Source: Hyphomicrobiales bacterium (GTDB taxonomy: Bacteria > Pseudomonadota > Alphaproteobacteria > Rhizobiales > Rhizobiaceae). From it: a stretch of 64,000 bases of DNA. The position numbers and the translations under genes are program-made. Position 1 is the first letter of the stretch. Each line of letters opens with the position of its first letter. The notes beneath the pieces are model-generated. The model searched no databases, was not told the origin of the DNA, and worked only from the letters and a program-made list of their open reading frames with translations. Location: contig UBTY01000008.1 in the NCBI GenBank assembly GCA_900468535.1, positions 1-64,000 of the forward strand, read 5' to 3'. Of the stretch, positions 8,018 through 16,619 are shown piece by piece.

Positions 8018-9159
8018 GGTGCAGTGCCTTCGGATGTGTCAACGCGGACCGTTGCCGACATTCCGGGCTTCAGCCTGTCGACCAGCGGCTGTCCCGCGTC
8101 GAGTTCGATCCTCACGGGAACGCGCTGGACAACCTTCGTATAGTTGCCGGTCGCATTGTCGGGCGGCAGCAGCGCGAAGACGGAACCGCTGGCTGGCGAG
8201 AGCCGCGACACCTTTCCGTGCAGCGTCTGTCCCGGAAAGGTGTCGATGCTGATCGAGGCGGGGCGTCCCGGCGTCATGCGCGCGAGTTGTGTTTCCTTGA
8301 AGTTTGCCGTGACATAGACGTTCGGGAGCGGAACTTCCGATATCACGCTTGTACCGGCTGCAACAAAGTCGCCTTCATGAACGAGCTTGCGACCAACCGT
8401 TCCGTCAAATGGGGCGTGGATTTGGGTGTAGCCCTGGCGGATCAAGGCGGTTTCCAGATTTCCTTGCGCTGCGCTGACCTGCGCTTGCAACAATGGCGCC
8501 TGGCCGTCGAGTACCTTTGCCTGAGCCTTCTGCTGCTCGATCGCAGCCGCTGTCGATTTCACGGCGGCCTCCGCCTGAAGGTAAGCGGACTGGGCCTGCT
8601 GGAGCTGTTGCTGCGAGGTTGCATCGCCGAGGCTCGTCTGCCTCTGAAACTCGAGTTCCGTTTGGGTTTTCAGGGCGGTTGCAGATGCATTCTGTGCCTC
8701 GGCTGCCTGAACGACTGCCTTCTGCAAGGCGATTTGATTGGAGAGGTTTGCCAGCGAGGCATTGGTCTGAGCGAGGTTCGCCTTCGCGACATCGACGGCC
8801 GCATCATATTCCCGAGGATCGATCTCGGCGAGCAGGTCTCCCTTGGATACGTGCTGATAGTCAGCGACCGGCGTGCGCCTGATGGTGCCACTCACCTGAG
8901 CACTGAGCGTCGAGAGGTCGGCGCTCACGACGGCATCATCAGTGGACTGATGGGCCGCGCCTGCCACCCATGTGTTCCAATCGAACATGACCAGGGCGAC
9001 CGCCGCGCCGACAACAAGCACGGCGACAAAAGGGGCGGCCAGTCTCCGGGCTGTCGCTCCCGCCGTCGAAGTTTTCTCATTTGGGTTCGGGAGGTCTGCC
9101 TCCGGCGTCGGCTTGGTGGAGGGTGCGAGGCTTGTTACGTTGAGCGGGTCTGCCATCAC
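8014..9159 (-). CDS. HlyD/EmrA-type membrane fusion protein
   Basis: A 381-residue periplasmic adaptor. It has a cytoplasmic tail, one membrane helix near residues 38-58 (FVAVLVVGAAVALVMF), a first lipoyl half (VSGTIRRTPVADYQHVSKGD), an Ala/Gln-rich coiled-coil hairpin of about 100 residues, and a second lipoyl and beta-barrel part (IHAPFDGTVGRKLVHEGDFV, TANFKETQLARM, PGMSATVRV). Partner of the EmrB-like exporter that overlaps its 3' end. Its start lies 5 bases after the stop of the formate/nitrite channel gene, so all three are probably one operon. Confidence 0.9.
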   Translation of the reverse strand: MMADPLNVTSLAPSTKPTPEADLPNPNEKTSTAGATARRLAAPFVAVLVVGAAVALVMFDWNTWVAGAAHQSTDDAVVSADLSTLSAQVSGTIRRTPVADYQHVSKGDLLAEIDPREYDAAVDVAKANLAQTNASLANLSNQIALQKAVVQAAEAQNASATALKTQTELEFQRQTSLGDATSQQQLQQAQSAYLQAEAAVKSTAAAIEQQKAQAKVLDGQAPLLQAQVSAAQGNLETALIRQGYTQIHAPFDGTVGRKLVHEGDFVAAGTSVISEVPLPNVYVTANFKETQLARMTPGRPASISIDTFPGQTLHGKVSRLSPASGSVFALLPPDNATGNYTKVVQRVPVRIELDAGQPLVDRLKPGMSATVRVDTSEGTAP

Positions 9160-9164
9160 TTATC

Positions 9165-9998
9165 TCACTTTTTCGCCGGACCTGTCGCAGCGTTCGCACG
9201 TACGGGTACAGGGGCCGGATTGAACGAGACGTGTCCGGTTCCGTGAAACTGTATCCAGTAGCCGAGCGCCATGAAAACCGAACCACCGACCAGATTGCCG
9301 AGTGTCACCCAAACGAGGTTATGGACGGCGCCGGCGATTGTAACATTCGTCGGGTGTTCGCCAAGCAGGGCCATGGAGAAAGTGAACATATTGGCGACCG
9401 AATGCTCGTAGCCGGCGGCGACAAAGATCGTGATCGGCCAGAAGATCAGCATGATCTTCGCAGCCGCATTGTCAGTGCGCCCCGCCATCCAGATCGCCAG
9501 GCAAACGAGCCAGTTGCAGAGTATGCCCCGGGCAAAAAGCTCGAGTGAGGTTGCCGACATCTTTGCTGCGACAGCCGAGAAGAAGGAGGCGCTGCCGTCG
9601 CCAAGGAGGACGCCGCCGCCGGCGAGGTGAAAGAGCCCTGCGAGCACAAGCGCCCCGATCAGGTTGCCGAACCAGGTGCTGCACCAAACGAGCAGCACAT
9701 CGGAAAGGCGGGCGCGCCGCGTAAGCACGGCGAGCGGCATGTACATGGCGGTGCCGGTAAAAAGCTCTGAGCCGGCGAAGACCACGATCGTCAAGGCCGA
9801 CGAAAAAACCACCCCCATGACAAGGTGCGCCCAGGCCGCATCGACGTGGGCGCCGGCTGTGAACATCAGGATATCGCCGAAGCCGATATAGGCGCCGGCC
9901 ATCGCCGCGCCCACTAGGAATGCGAGGAACTGGGTGCGAGCGACGAGCGCCTTGTGTTCGCCGGATTGTGCGAAATCGCTGATGCTGTCCTGATACAT
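9165..9998 (-). CDS. Formate/nitrite transporter family channel (FocA/NirC)
   Basis: A 277-residue pentameric-channel family protein with six membrane segments. Family hallmarks are AGAYIGFGDI, GSELFTGTAMY, GILCNWLVCLAIWMA, GYEHSVANMF (with the central-pore His) and LGNLVGGSVF. Members move formate, nitrite or hydrosulfide across the inner membrane; sequence alone does not settle which. Formate is attractive because oxalate decarboxylase and fdhD lie in the same 10 kb. Leader gene of an operon with the EmrAB-like pair. Confidence 0.9.
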   Translation of the reverse strand: MYQDSISDFAQSGEHKALVARTQFLAFLVGAAMAGAYIGFGDILMFTAGAHVDAAWAHLVMGVVFSSALTIVVFAGSELFTGTAMYMPLAVLTRRARLSDVLLVWCSTWFGNLIGALVLAGLFHLAGGGVLLGDGSASFFSAVAAKMSATSLELFARGILCNWLVCLAIWMAGRTDNAAAKIMLIFWPITIFVAAGYEHSVANMFTFSMALLGEHPTNVTIAGAVHNLVWVTLGNLVGGSVFMALGYWIQFHGTGHVSFNPAPVPVRANAATGPAKK

Positions 9999-10025
9999 GA
10001 GGTGACCCCCGCAACGGGCTCGATG

Positions 10026-10039
10026 GAATCGAGCGATTC
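10026..10039. promoter_or_regulatory. Inverted repeat upstream of the channel gene
   Basis: Perfect dyad GAATCG-AG-CGATTC lying 28 bases before the start of the formate/nitrite channel gene on the minus strand. It is a candidate operator or leader hairpin; no factor can be assigned. Confidence 0.3.
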
Positions 10040-10156
10040 ATTGGTCGATGAGACGGAGGCTACCGTCACTCTGCGGTGCGTTGAATCATACGTTGGTGTA
10101 GCTGGCGGCACCTAAAGTTCAGGCTGCGCGCTGTGGCTGCTGCCTTTATGACAGAA

Positions 10157-10227
10157 ATTTTTAGCCACACTAAAAATCAGATTGACAATGTCCCCGTCTA
10201 AAGCTTCATTGAAGTAATACTAAAAAT
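10157..10227. promoter_or_regulatory. Promoter/operator region of the XRE-hydantoinase operon
   Basis: Three copies of one 8-mer occur: ATTTTTAG at 10157-10164, and its reverse complement CTAAAAAT at 10170-10177 and 10220-10227. The first two form a perfect dyad with a 5-base spacer. A TTGACA (-35-like) sits at 10182-10187. The palindrome CTTCA-T-TGAAG (10204-10214) lies 17 bases further on, where a -10 box is expected. The last copy ends just before the ribosome binding site of the XRE-cupin gene. The arrangement fits an autoregulated promoter of that regulator (inference). Confidence 0.5.
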
Positions 10228-10240
10228 AAGGCGGAACATT

Positions 10241-10930
10241 TTGGAAGCGCAAGCAGGTCCTGACGGAGCTGGGGAGATGTCTCTTGGCGAGCGATTGCGT
10301 GATCGCCGCCGCGAGCTCAAACTGACGCTTCAGCAAGTCGCCGACCAGGCAGGCTTCTCGGTGGGCTTCATCTCCCAGATCGAGCGCGGCATTACCGTTC
10401 CGTCGCTGACCTCCCTCGTTTCCGTCTGCCGTGTCCTGAAGGTGGACGTGGGCTCGTTTTTCAAGTCGCCGCGTGTCGACGCGCCGGTGACCCGTCGGGA
10501 AACCCGACCCGTCTATGCTCTTGGCGGCACGCCCGGCAATTCCGTGACCTACGAGCGGCTTTCCGCGTCGTTCCCCGGCAATATTCTCCGCAGTACGCTT
10601 ATTCACGAGCCGCCTGGCTTCCGAAGCGAGCCGATGTCGCACGAGGGAGAGGAGATTTTCTTCATCGTCGAAGGCTCGCTTACCCTGGAGGTGGATGGCG
10701 AACGGACAATCCTCGAAGCCGGCGACTCGGCCCATTTCCCATCCTCCCGAACGCACGTGACCTGGAACCACACGAGCGAGCCGGTGACGATATTTCATAC
10801 TTGTACGATGGACGTCTTCGGCGACGGCGTACCATCTGGCGAACCTGAAACCAGCCTCATCGTCAAGCGCGCTGCAACCCGCCGCAGCGCACCAAAAAGC
10901 CTCAAGATAAATCAAGGGAACAAAAAATGA
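10241..10930 (+). CDS. XRE-family regulator with C-terminal cupin sensor
   Basis: A 229-residue protein. An N-terminal Cro/CI-type helix-turn-helix (about residues 14-70: LGERLRDRRRELKLTLQQVA, GFSVGFISQIERG, PSLTSLVSVCRVL) is joined to a C-terminal cupin (about 135-205: HEGEEIFFIVEGSL, LEAGDSAHFPSSRTHVTWNH). This PuuR-like architecture is common for regulators of amine and amino-acid catabolism, with the cupin binding the effector. The TTG at 10241 has AAGGCGG 7 bases upstream; the ATG at 10277 (GGGGAG touching) is the alternative. Its stop overlaps the ATG of the solute-binding protein by 4 bases, so it is translated with the importer it probably controls. Confidence 0.9.
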   Translation: MEAQAGPDGAGEMSLGERLRDRRRELKLTLQQVADQAGFSVGFISQIERGITVPSLTSLVSVCRVLKVDVGSFFKSPRVDAPVTRRETRPVYALGGTPGNSVTYERLSASFPGNILRSTLIHEPPGFRSEPMSHEGEEIFFIVEGSLTLEVDGERTILEAGDSAHFPSSRTHVTWNHTSEPVTIFHTCTMDVFGDGVPSGEPETSLIVKRAATRRSAPKSLKINQGNKK

Positions 10931-12513
10931 GAACAAGCCTCAAGCTGGTCGCTGCAGCACTGCTCGCAGCAACTTCGATCTGCACCTATGCCAAGGCCGA
11001 AACCGTATTGAGGCTCGATGAATCGCCGGTCGGCGAACTCGATCCGGCAAAGGCGTCGGATTATGCCGACTCAATTCTGATGTTCAACGTCTATGACACC
11101 CTGGTTATCCCGAAGCAGGGGCAACCTGGCTATGATCCGTTTCTCTCGACCGGGTGGGAGAGCACCGGCACGACCTACACCTTCAAGCTTCGCACGGACG
11201 TGAAGTTCCAGAGCGGCAATCCCATGACGGCAGATGATGTCGTCTTTTCGCTGCAGCGCATGAAGGCACTGGGCGCGGGCTTGTCCTACCTGTTCGAAAA
11301 CGTCGACAAGGCGGAAGCAACCGACGCGTCTACGGTCAAGTTCACGCTCAAGGAACCCTACGCACCGTTCATCTCCGCGCTGACCCGCCTGCCGATCGTC
11401 GACAAGAAGCTGGTCTTGGAGAACCTGGGCTCGGGCGATGGCGAGATGAAGGACTGGGGACAGGCATATCTTTCGACGCATGGCGCCGGCAGTGGTGCCT
11501 ACAAGGTCGTCTCCCATAATCCCCAGGAAGAGACGGTCATGGCGAAAAACGCCGGCTACTTCCTTGGTGCAGCTCCGACGGCCCCCGACACGGTCCGCTT
11601 CCGCTACGGCTTGGAGGCCGCAACGGTCCGCACGCTGATCGCCCAGGGCGAGCACGATATCTCCTCGCAGTGGTTGCCGCCGGAAGTGTTGAAGTCCCTC
11701 GCCACCGGTGGCGCGCAGTTGCTGACCGAGAAGGGTACCACCGAGTTCTACGTCAAGATGAACACGACGAAGGCGCCGTTCGACGACGTCGAGTGCCGCC
11801 TGGCCGTCTCCTATGCCTTTGACTACGACACCGGCGTGAAGATGGTTGCCATCAATGACAAGGTTTCCCAGGGGAGCCCGGCAACCGGTGCCGTTCCGGT
11901 CGGGATGCTCGGGGCATTGCCGGAAGGCCAGCCGATCAAGCGCGACATGGCGAAAGCCAAGGAGCACCTGGCCAAGTGCAAGTACAAGGCTGAAGACATC
12001 AATATCGATATCTCCTGGATTGGCGAAGTTCCGCTGGAAGAGCGCTTCGCGCTGCTGATGCAGGCAAACTTTACCGAGTTGGGTATCAAGGCCCAGGTCA
12101 AGAAGCTGCCGTGGGCACTGTTCTCCGAGCAGGTTTCGAAGCCTGAGAACACGCCTGCTATCAGCCAGGTCTTCGTCAACACCATGAGCGGAGATCCGGA
12201 CACGCTGCTCTACAGCATGTATCACTCGAGCGCAGCCGGCACATGGATGTCGCCCGAGTATCTCAAGGACAAGGACGTCGATGCGCTGCTGCAGCAGGGG
12301 CGCGAAGCCTCCAGCGATGAAGAGCGCTCGAAGATCTATACCGATCTCAACAAGCGGCTGATCGCCCTTGCGCCTTCCATCTTCGCTCAGGACCAGACGG
12401 CGGTCTTTGCGGCAAGCAACCGCGTCTCGGTTCCGGCCTTGTCCGATCCGAGCAAGGCGTTTGCGCTTGCCGGCTTCGGCTTCACGTTCCGCCTGATGGA
12501 AATGAAAGAATAG
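10927..12513 (+). CDS. Dipeptide-type ABC transporter solute-binding protein
   Basis: A 528-residue SBP_bac_5 (DppA/OppA-like) periplasmic receptor with a Sec signal peptide (SLKLVAAALLAATSIC, cleavage near AKA-E). Family blocks: LRLDESPVGELDPAK, YTFKLRTDVKFQSGNPMTAD, DVVFSLQRM and YDTLV near the N-terminus. First structural gene of the importer, co-translated with the XRE regulator. AAGGGAAC lies 6-8 bases before the ATG. Given the hydantoinase genes further down, the ligand may be a hydantoin, a small cyclic amide or a peptide-like compound (inference). Confidence 0.92.
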   Translation: MRTSLKLVAAALLAATSICTYAKAETVLRLDESPVGELDPAKASDYADSILMFNVYDTLVIPKQGQPGYDPFLSTGWESTGTTYTFKLRTDVKFQSGNPMTADDVVFSLQRMKALGAGLSYLFENVDKAEATDASTVKFTLKEPYAPFISALTRLPIVDKKLVLENLGSGDGEMKDWGQAYLSTHGAGSGAYKVVSHNPQEETVMAKNAGYFLGAAPTAPDTVRFRYGLEAATVRTLIAQGEHDISSQWLPPEVLKSLATGGAQLLTEKGTTEFYVKMNTTKAPFDDVECRLAVSYAFDYDTGVKMVAINDKVSQGSPATGAVPVGMLGALPEGQPIKRDMAKAKEHLAKCKYKAEDINIDISWIGEVPLEERFALLMQANFTELGIKAQVKKLPWALFSEQVSKPENTPAISQVFVNTMSGDPDTLLYSMYHSSAAGTWMSPEYLKDKDVDALLQQGREASSDEERSKIYTDLNKRLIALAPSIFAQDQTAVFAASNRVSVPALSDPSKAFALAGFGFTFRLMEMKE

Positions 12514-12526
12514 TCGGGTCGTAAAC

Positions 12527-12550
12527 AGGGCCGCCCGACGCGGCGGCCCT
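12527..12550 (+). terminator. Intra-operon hairpin after the solute-binding-protein gene
   Basis: Perfect 9-bp stem AGGGCCGCC (12527-12535) / GGCGGCCCT (12542-12550) followed by TTCC. It lies between the binding-protein gene and its permease gene. It probably stabilises the upstream mRNA or partly terminates, giving more receptor than permease. Confidence 0.7.
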
Positions 12551-12577
12551 TTCCTCGCACGAACGGAAACTATCGGT

Positions 12578-13603
12578 ATGCCTCCACTCGTCCGCCTCCT
12601 CGCGAAGCGGCTCGGTACCTCTTTTGTCGTCTTGATAGGGGTATCGCTGCTGATTTTCGCCATTGCCCGGATCATTCCAGGTGATCCTGCGCGCATCGCG
12701 CTCGGCCCCAATGCGACCGCCGATGCGGTGGCTGCGCTGCGGGAGCGCCTCCACCTCAACGATCCGTTCATCGCGCAGTATGGCTATTTTCTTCGCGACC
12801 TCCTTCGCGGCGATCTTGGCGTCTCGCTCTACACCAATCGTCCTGTCATGGCCGACATCGCGCAGTTTCTGCCAGCGACGCTCGAGCTTGTCATCGTTTC
12901 CGGCATCATGATGGTCGGCTTTGGCCTGCCGCTCGGTATCATCTCGGCCCGCTATCGCGGCAGCCTCATCGATCATGTCATCCGGATGGTCACCTTGCTT
13001 GGTGTATCGGCGCCGGGTTTCGTCTGGGCCGTTATCCTGATGCTGGCGTTCGCCTACTTCCTGCCGCTGTTTCCGATCGCCGGAAGACTGTCGGACACCA
13101 TGACAGTCCCGACAACGACCGGCTTCCTGCTACTCGACACCCTGCTTGCCGGAAATCTCAAGGCATTCGGCAATGCTCTTTGGCACATCATCCTTCCTGC
13201 CTTTGCGCTGGCGCTTTCGGGTATCGGCCAGGCCGCACGTCTCGTTCGTTCGAACATGGTCGAGACCTACGAGAAACCCTACATCGAGATGGCGCAGGCC
13301 TACGGTTTTGCGGAAAAGCGGATTGCGCGGCGTTATGCGTTCCGGCCTTCTCTGATCCCGTCGCTCACGATCATCGGTCTCGATTTCGCGGCGATGCTCG
13401 GCAACGCCTTCCTGGTTGAAGCCGTCTACGCCTGGCCCGGCCTGTCGCGCTACGGTGTCGCCGTCATCCTCAGAAAAGACCTGAACGCCATCGTCGGGAC
13501 AGTCCTGATCATTTCGGCCATGTTCCTGATCGTCAACCTGGTGGTCGACCTCCTGGTTTCCATCATCAATCCCCGCATTCGTCTGTCGCAGAGGGCATCA
13601 TGA
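12578..13603 (+). CDS. Dipeptide-type ABC permease (DppB-like)
   Basis: A 341-residue inner-membrane permease with six predicted helices. It has the DppB N-terminal block (VSLLIFAIARIIPGDPARIA and LHLNDPFIAQYGYFL) and the EAA loop (YIEMAQAYGFAEKRIARRYA). It pairs with the DppC-like permease whose ATG overlaps its stop. It follows the hairpin after the binding protein. Confidence 0.92.
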   Translation: MPPLVRLLAKRLGTSFVVLIGVSLLIFAIARIIPGDPARIALGPNATADAVAALRERLHLNDPFIAQYGYFLRDLLRGDLGVSLYTNRPVMADIAQFLPATLELVIVSGIMMVGFGLPLGIISARYRGSLIDHVIRMVTLLGVSAPGFVWAVILMLAFAYFLPLFPIAGRLSDTMTVPTTTGFLLLDTLLAGNLKAFGNALWHIILPAFALALSGIGQAARLVRSNMVETYEKPYIEMAQAYGFAEKRIARRYAFRPSLIPSLTIIGLDFAAMLGNAFLVEAVYAWPGLSRYGVAVILRKDLNAIVGTVLIISAMFLIVNLVVDLLVSIINPRIRLSQRAS

Positions 13604-14433
13604 AGAAAACCCTCATTATCCTGGCGCGCAATCCGCTATCGCTGATCGGCCTGATCCTCGTCGCGATCGTCGTCTTCTCCGCCGTCTTTGCGGACTTCAT
13701 CGTGCCCTTCCCTGAACATCGGGGCGCGGTCGTCGATTTTCTCAATTTCAACAAGCCGCCAGAGTGGCCCTACATTTTCGGCACCGATCTGGTCGGGCGC
13801 GATCTCTTCTCGCGCATCGTCTACGCTTACCGGATTTCGTTGATCCTCGGCGTCGTCGTGCTGGCGATTGCCGTACCGATCGGTGTCGCGATCGGTCTTG
13901 TAGCCGGTTATTTCGGTGGTTGGACCGAGTATGTGCTGATGCGGCTGACCGATGTGTTCCTGTCGATACCGCCGCTTGTGCTGGCGATGTCGATGATGGG
14001 ACTGCTGGAGCCGACCCTGACGAACGGCATGATCGCGGTCACCGCGATGTGGTGGCCATGGTACACGCGCCTCGTCTACAACCTCGCCCGCGCGGAAAAG
14101 GAAGAGGGCTATGTGCTGGCCGCAGAGGTGATCGGCGCCTCGAAGATGCACGTGATGTTTCGGGAAATTCTGCCGAACTGCGTGCCATCGATCGTTACCA
14201 AGATGACGCTCGATTTCGGTTTCGTGATCCTGATCGCTTCGTCGCTATCCTTCCTGGGACTTGGCGTGCAGCCGCCGACGCCGGACCTCGGTTCGATGGT
14301 GGCGGAAGGCGCAAAATACCTTCCCGATAGCTGGTGGCTGACAGTCTTCCCGGGCCTTGCAATCCTGATCGCCGTGTTCGGCTTCAACCTGATCGGCGAC
14401 GCGCTTCGGGAAATCCTAGGAGTCGACCAATGA
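13600..14433 (+). CDS. Dipeptide-type ABC permease (DppC-like)
   Basis: A 277-residue permease starting in a 4-base ATGA overlap with the upstream permease gene. DppC hallmarks are FGTDLVGRDLFSRIVYAYRI, the LVAGYFGGWTEYVLMRLTDV segment, an EAA loop (VLAAEVIGASKMHVMFREIL) and LSFLGLGVQPPTPDLGSMV. It forms the membrane heterodimer with the DppB-like protein and overlaps the following ATPase gene by 4 bases. Confidence 0.92.
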   Translation: MKKTLIILARNPLSLIGLILVAIVVFSAVFADFIVPFPEHRGAVVDFLNFNKPPEWPYIFGTDLVGRDLFSRIVYAYRISLILGVVVLAIAVPIGVAIGLVAGYFGGWTEYVLMRLTDVFLSIPPLVLAMSMMGLLEPTLTNGMIAVTAMWWPWYTRLVYNLARAEKEEGYVLAAEVIGASKMHVMFREILPNCVPSIVTKMTLDFGFVILIASSLSFLGLGVQPPTPDLGSMVAEGAKYLPDSWWLTVFPGLAILIAVFGFNLIGDALREILGVDQ

Positions 14434-15317
14434 CGCCAACCCTCAAGATCGACGGCCTCAAGCTAGGCTTCAAGACTCATGCCGGCATGATCGAAGTGCT
14501 ACACGGCATCTCGCTCCATATTCGCAAAGGCGAGCGCGTGGCGCTTGTGGGCGAATCCGGGTCGGGAAAATCGGTGACGGCGCGGATCGTTCTCGGCATG
14601 CTCCAGCAGCTCAAGACGGCACGGATATCAGGCGGCATCGAGTTCGAAGGGCGCGACCTGCAGCGCATGAGCGCAAGGGAGCGGCATGCTCTGCGCGGGA
14701 CACGCATGTCGATGATCTTCCAGGATCCGACATCGTCGCTCAATCCGGTCTATACGGTCGGCACGCTGTTCCAGGAGGTGCTGTCGCGCGCCCATTCCGG
14801 CATGTCTGCCAGCGACATGCGGAAGATGGCGATCGAAGCCCTTTCCGATGTTGCGATCGGAGAACCCGAACGCGTTCTCGACTCTTACGCATTCCAGCTT
14901 TCCGGCGGCATGAACCAGCGCGTGATGATCGCCATGGCTCTCGCCAACAATCCCTCGCTGCTGCTGGCCGATGAGCCGGGAACTGCACTCGACGTGACAG
15001 TTCAGGCGCAGACGCTGAAACTGATGAGCGCGCTCGTTGAGAAGCACCATACCTCGGTGCTGTTCATCTCGCACAATCTTGGCGTTGTTCGCGAATTCGC
15101 CGACCGCGTCTACGTGATCTACAAGGGCAACATCGTTGAGCAGGGCCCGACCGCTGCGCTGTTCGACGATCCCCGTCATCCCTACACCAGAGCACTTCTG
15201 TCGGCCGTTCCGCGCATAACCGGCGGCGGCATTCCGGATGTCGACGATGGTGCAGCCGACTTTCTGGCGCCACTCGTCGCCCATGAAGGCTTTAGCGAGA
15301 AGGAGCTTCTGGCATGA
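14430..15317 (+). CDS. Dipeptide-type ABC ATPase (DppD-like)
   Basis: A 295-residue ATPase with Walker A GESGSGKS (~residue 41), Q-loop [13 protein letters not shown], signature LSGGMNQR, Walker [15 protein letters not shown] and H-loop ISHNLG. The oligopeptide C-terminal extension ([12 protein letters not shown]) is present. Walker B has DEPG where most paralogues have DEPT; this should not abolish activity. The start at 14430 overlaps the permease stop (ATGA); the frame extends upstream but that part lies inside the permease gene. Confidence 0.92.
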   Translation: MTPTLKIDGLKLGFKTHAGMIEVLHGISLHIRKGERVALVGESGSGKSVTARIVLGMLQQLKTARISGGIEFEGRDLQRMSARERHALRGTRMSMIFQDPTSSLNPVYTVGTLFQEVLSRAHSGMSASDMRKMAIEALSDVAIGEPERVLDSYAFQLSGGMNQRVMIAMALANNPSLLLADEPGTALDVTVQAQTLKLMSALVEKHHTSVLFISHNLGVVREFADRVYVIYKGNIVEQGPTAALFDDPRHPYTRALLSAVPRITGGGIPDVDDGAADFLAPLVAHEGFSEKELLA

Positions 15318-16126
15318 GCGCGCTTCTATCCGTCTCATCGGTTTCCAAGGAGTTCACGGTAGGCACCCGCAAGGTGCAGGCTCTAACCGACGTGTCGTTC
15401 GATGTGGAACGCGGTGAATGCCTTGCGATCGTTGGCGAGTCCGGCTCGGGAAAGAGCACGATCGCCAACATCATTCTCGGCATCTATGGCGCGACGGCGG
15501 GCACGCTCACCTTCGACGGTAAGCAGTTGCCGGCCCGCCGCCTGCTCGAGCATCGTCGGGCGATTCAGCTGGTTCAGCAGAATCCGCTCTCGTCGCTGAA
15601 CCCGCGCCGTTCCGTCGGTGCCTCCCTTCGGCTGGCGCTCGATGTTCACGATATCGGACCAAAGTCGGGCCGCGGAGAGCGGGTTGGTGAACTGCTAGAA
15701 GAGGTTGGCCTTCCACGCGAATTCAGCCGCAGGTCACCTGCGGCTCTTTCTGGCGGTCAGCGGCAACGCGTAGCAATTGCCCGCGCCCTTGCGTGCCAAT
15801 CCGAACTCGTTGTTCTCGACGAGCCGACATCGGCGCTCGATGTCCTCGTTCAGGCGCGTGTGTTGAAGCTCTTGAAGGAGCTCAAGGACAAGCGCGGCCT
15901 GACCTACGTGTTCATCACGCACGACCTTTCCGTCGTGCGCAACATCGCCGATCGCGTTGCCGTTTTCGAAAAAGGCAAGCTCATCGAGATCGATCGGACC
16001 GATGCGATTTTTACCAAGCCTGAACACCCCTATACGCGCCGGCTGATCGGCGCCGTACCGGTCGTCAGCCGTGAGGAAGCGGCCTTGCGCGACCGTCTTT
16101 TGGAGCAAGAGAATGGAAATGCCTGA
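15314..16126 (+). CDS. Dipeptide-type ABC ATPase (DppF-like)
   Basis: A 270-residue second ATPase of the importer with Walker [11 protein letters not shown]-loop LVQQNPLSSLNPR, signature LSGGQRQR, Walker B VVLDEPTSALDV, H-loop ITHDLS and the HPYTRRLIGAVP tail. It overlaps the DppD-like gene by 4 bases. Its 3' end overlaps the GAF-protein gene by 14 bases, so transporter and catabolic genes form one unit. Confidence 0.92.
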   Translation: MSALLSVSSVSKEFTVGTRKVQALTDVSFDVERGECLAIVGESGSGKSTIANIILGIYGATAGTLTFDGKQLPARRLLEHRRAIQLVQQNPLSSLNPRRSVGASLRLALDVHDIGPKSGRGERVGELLEEVGLPREFSRRSPAALSGGQRQRVAIARALACQSELVVLDEPTSALDVLVQARVLKLLKELKDKRGLTYVFITHDLSVVRNIADRVAVFEKGKLIEIDRTDAIFTKPEHPYTRRLIGAVPVVSREEAALRDRLLEQENGNA

Positions 16127-16619
16127 TTATAGCGGATTTGTTGCCGCCCTTGCGGACAAGAACGACCAACCGGAGTCGGCCTTTGCAGCGTTGGAGGCGC
16201 TGACCAAGGAAATCGTTGGCGTGAAGCTGTTTACGATCATGACCAGCGACACGACCGAAAAGGTGTCCGAGCGCATCTATTCCAATATGCCGGAGGCCTA
16301 CCCGGTCTCGGGAACGAAGCCTTACAACGACACCTATTGGTCCGACATCGCGCTCAAGCAGCGGCGCACGTTTGTCGCCAACACCATCGAAGACATTGCC
16401 GGCGTTTTCGACGACCACGAGCTGATCGACTCGCTCGGCTGCCAATCGGTCATCAACGTGCCGATCGTTATCGCAGGCGAGGTCGTCGGGACCATCAACT
16501 GCCTGCATGAAGCTGGTTTCTACACGAGGGAGCGTGTCGAGGCGGCGGAAGCACTGAAGCTGCCGGCGGCTGCCTGCATGCTTCTCCATGACAAGCTGAA
16601 GAACGGGAGCGGGAAATGA
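16113..16619 (+). CDS. GAF-domain protein of the hydantoinase cluster
   Basis: A 168-residue single-domain protein. The middle and end match a GAF fold (LDSLGCQSVINVPI-like strand, VVGTINCLHEAGFYT, EAAEALKLPAAACML). There is no DNA-binding or enzymatic domain. The ATG at 16113 has GGAG 9 bases upstream; the ATG at 16119 is equally possible. It ends in an ATGA overlap with hyuA, implying a job tied to the hydantoinase, perhaps substrate sensing or an accessory subunit (inference). It could also be a small-molecule-binding protein unrelated to signalling. Confidence 0.8.
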   Translation: MEMPDYSGFVAALADKNDQPESAFAALEALTKEIVGVKLFTIMTSDTTEKVSERIYSNMPEAYPVSGTKPYNDTYWSDIALKQRRTFVANTIEDIAGVFDDHELIDSLGCQSVINVPIVIAGEVVGTINCLHEAGFYTRERVEAAEALKLPAAACMLLHDKLKNGSGK

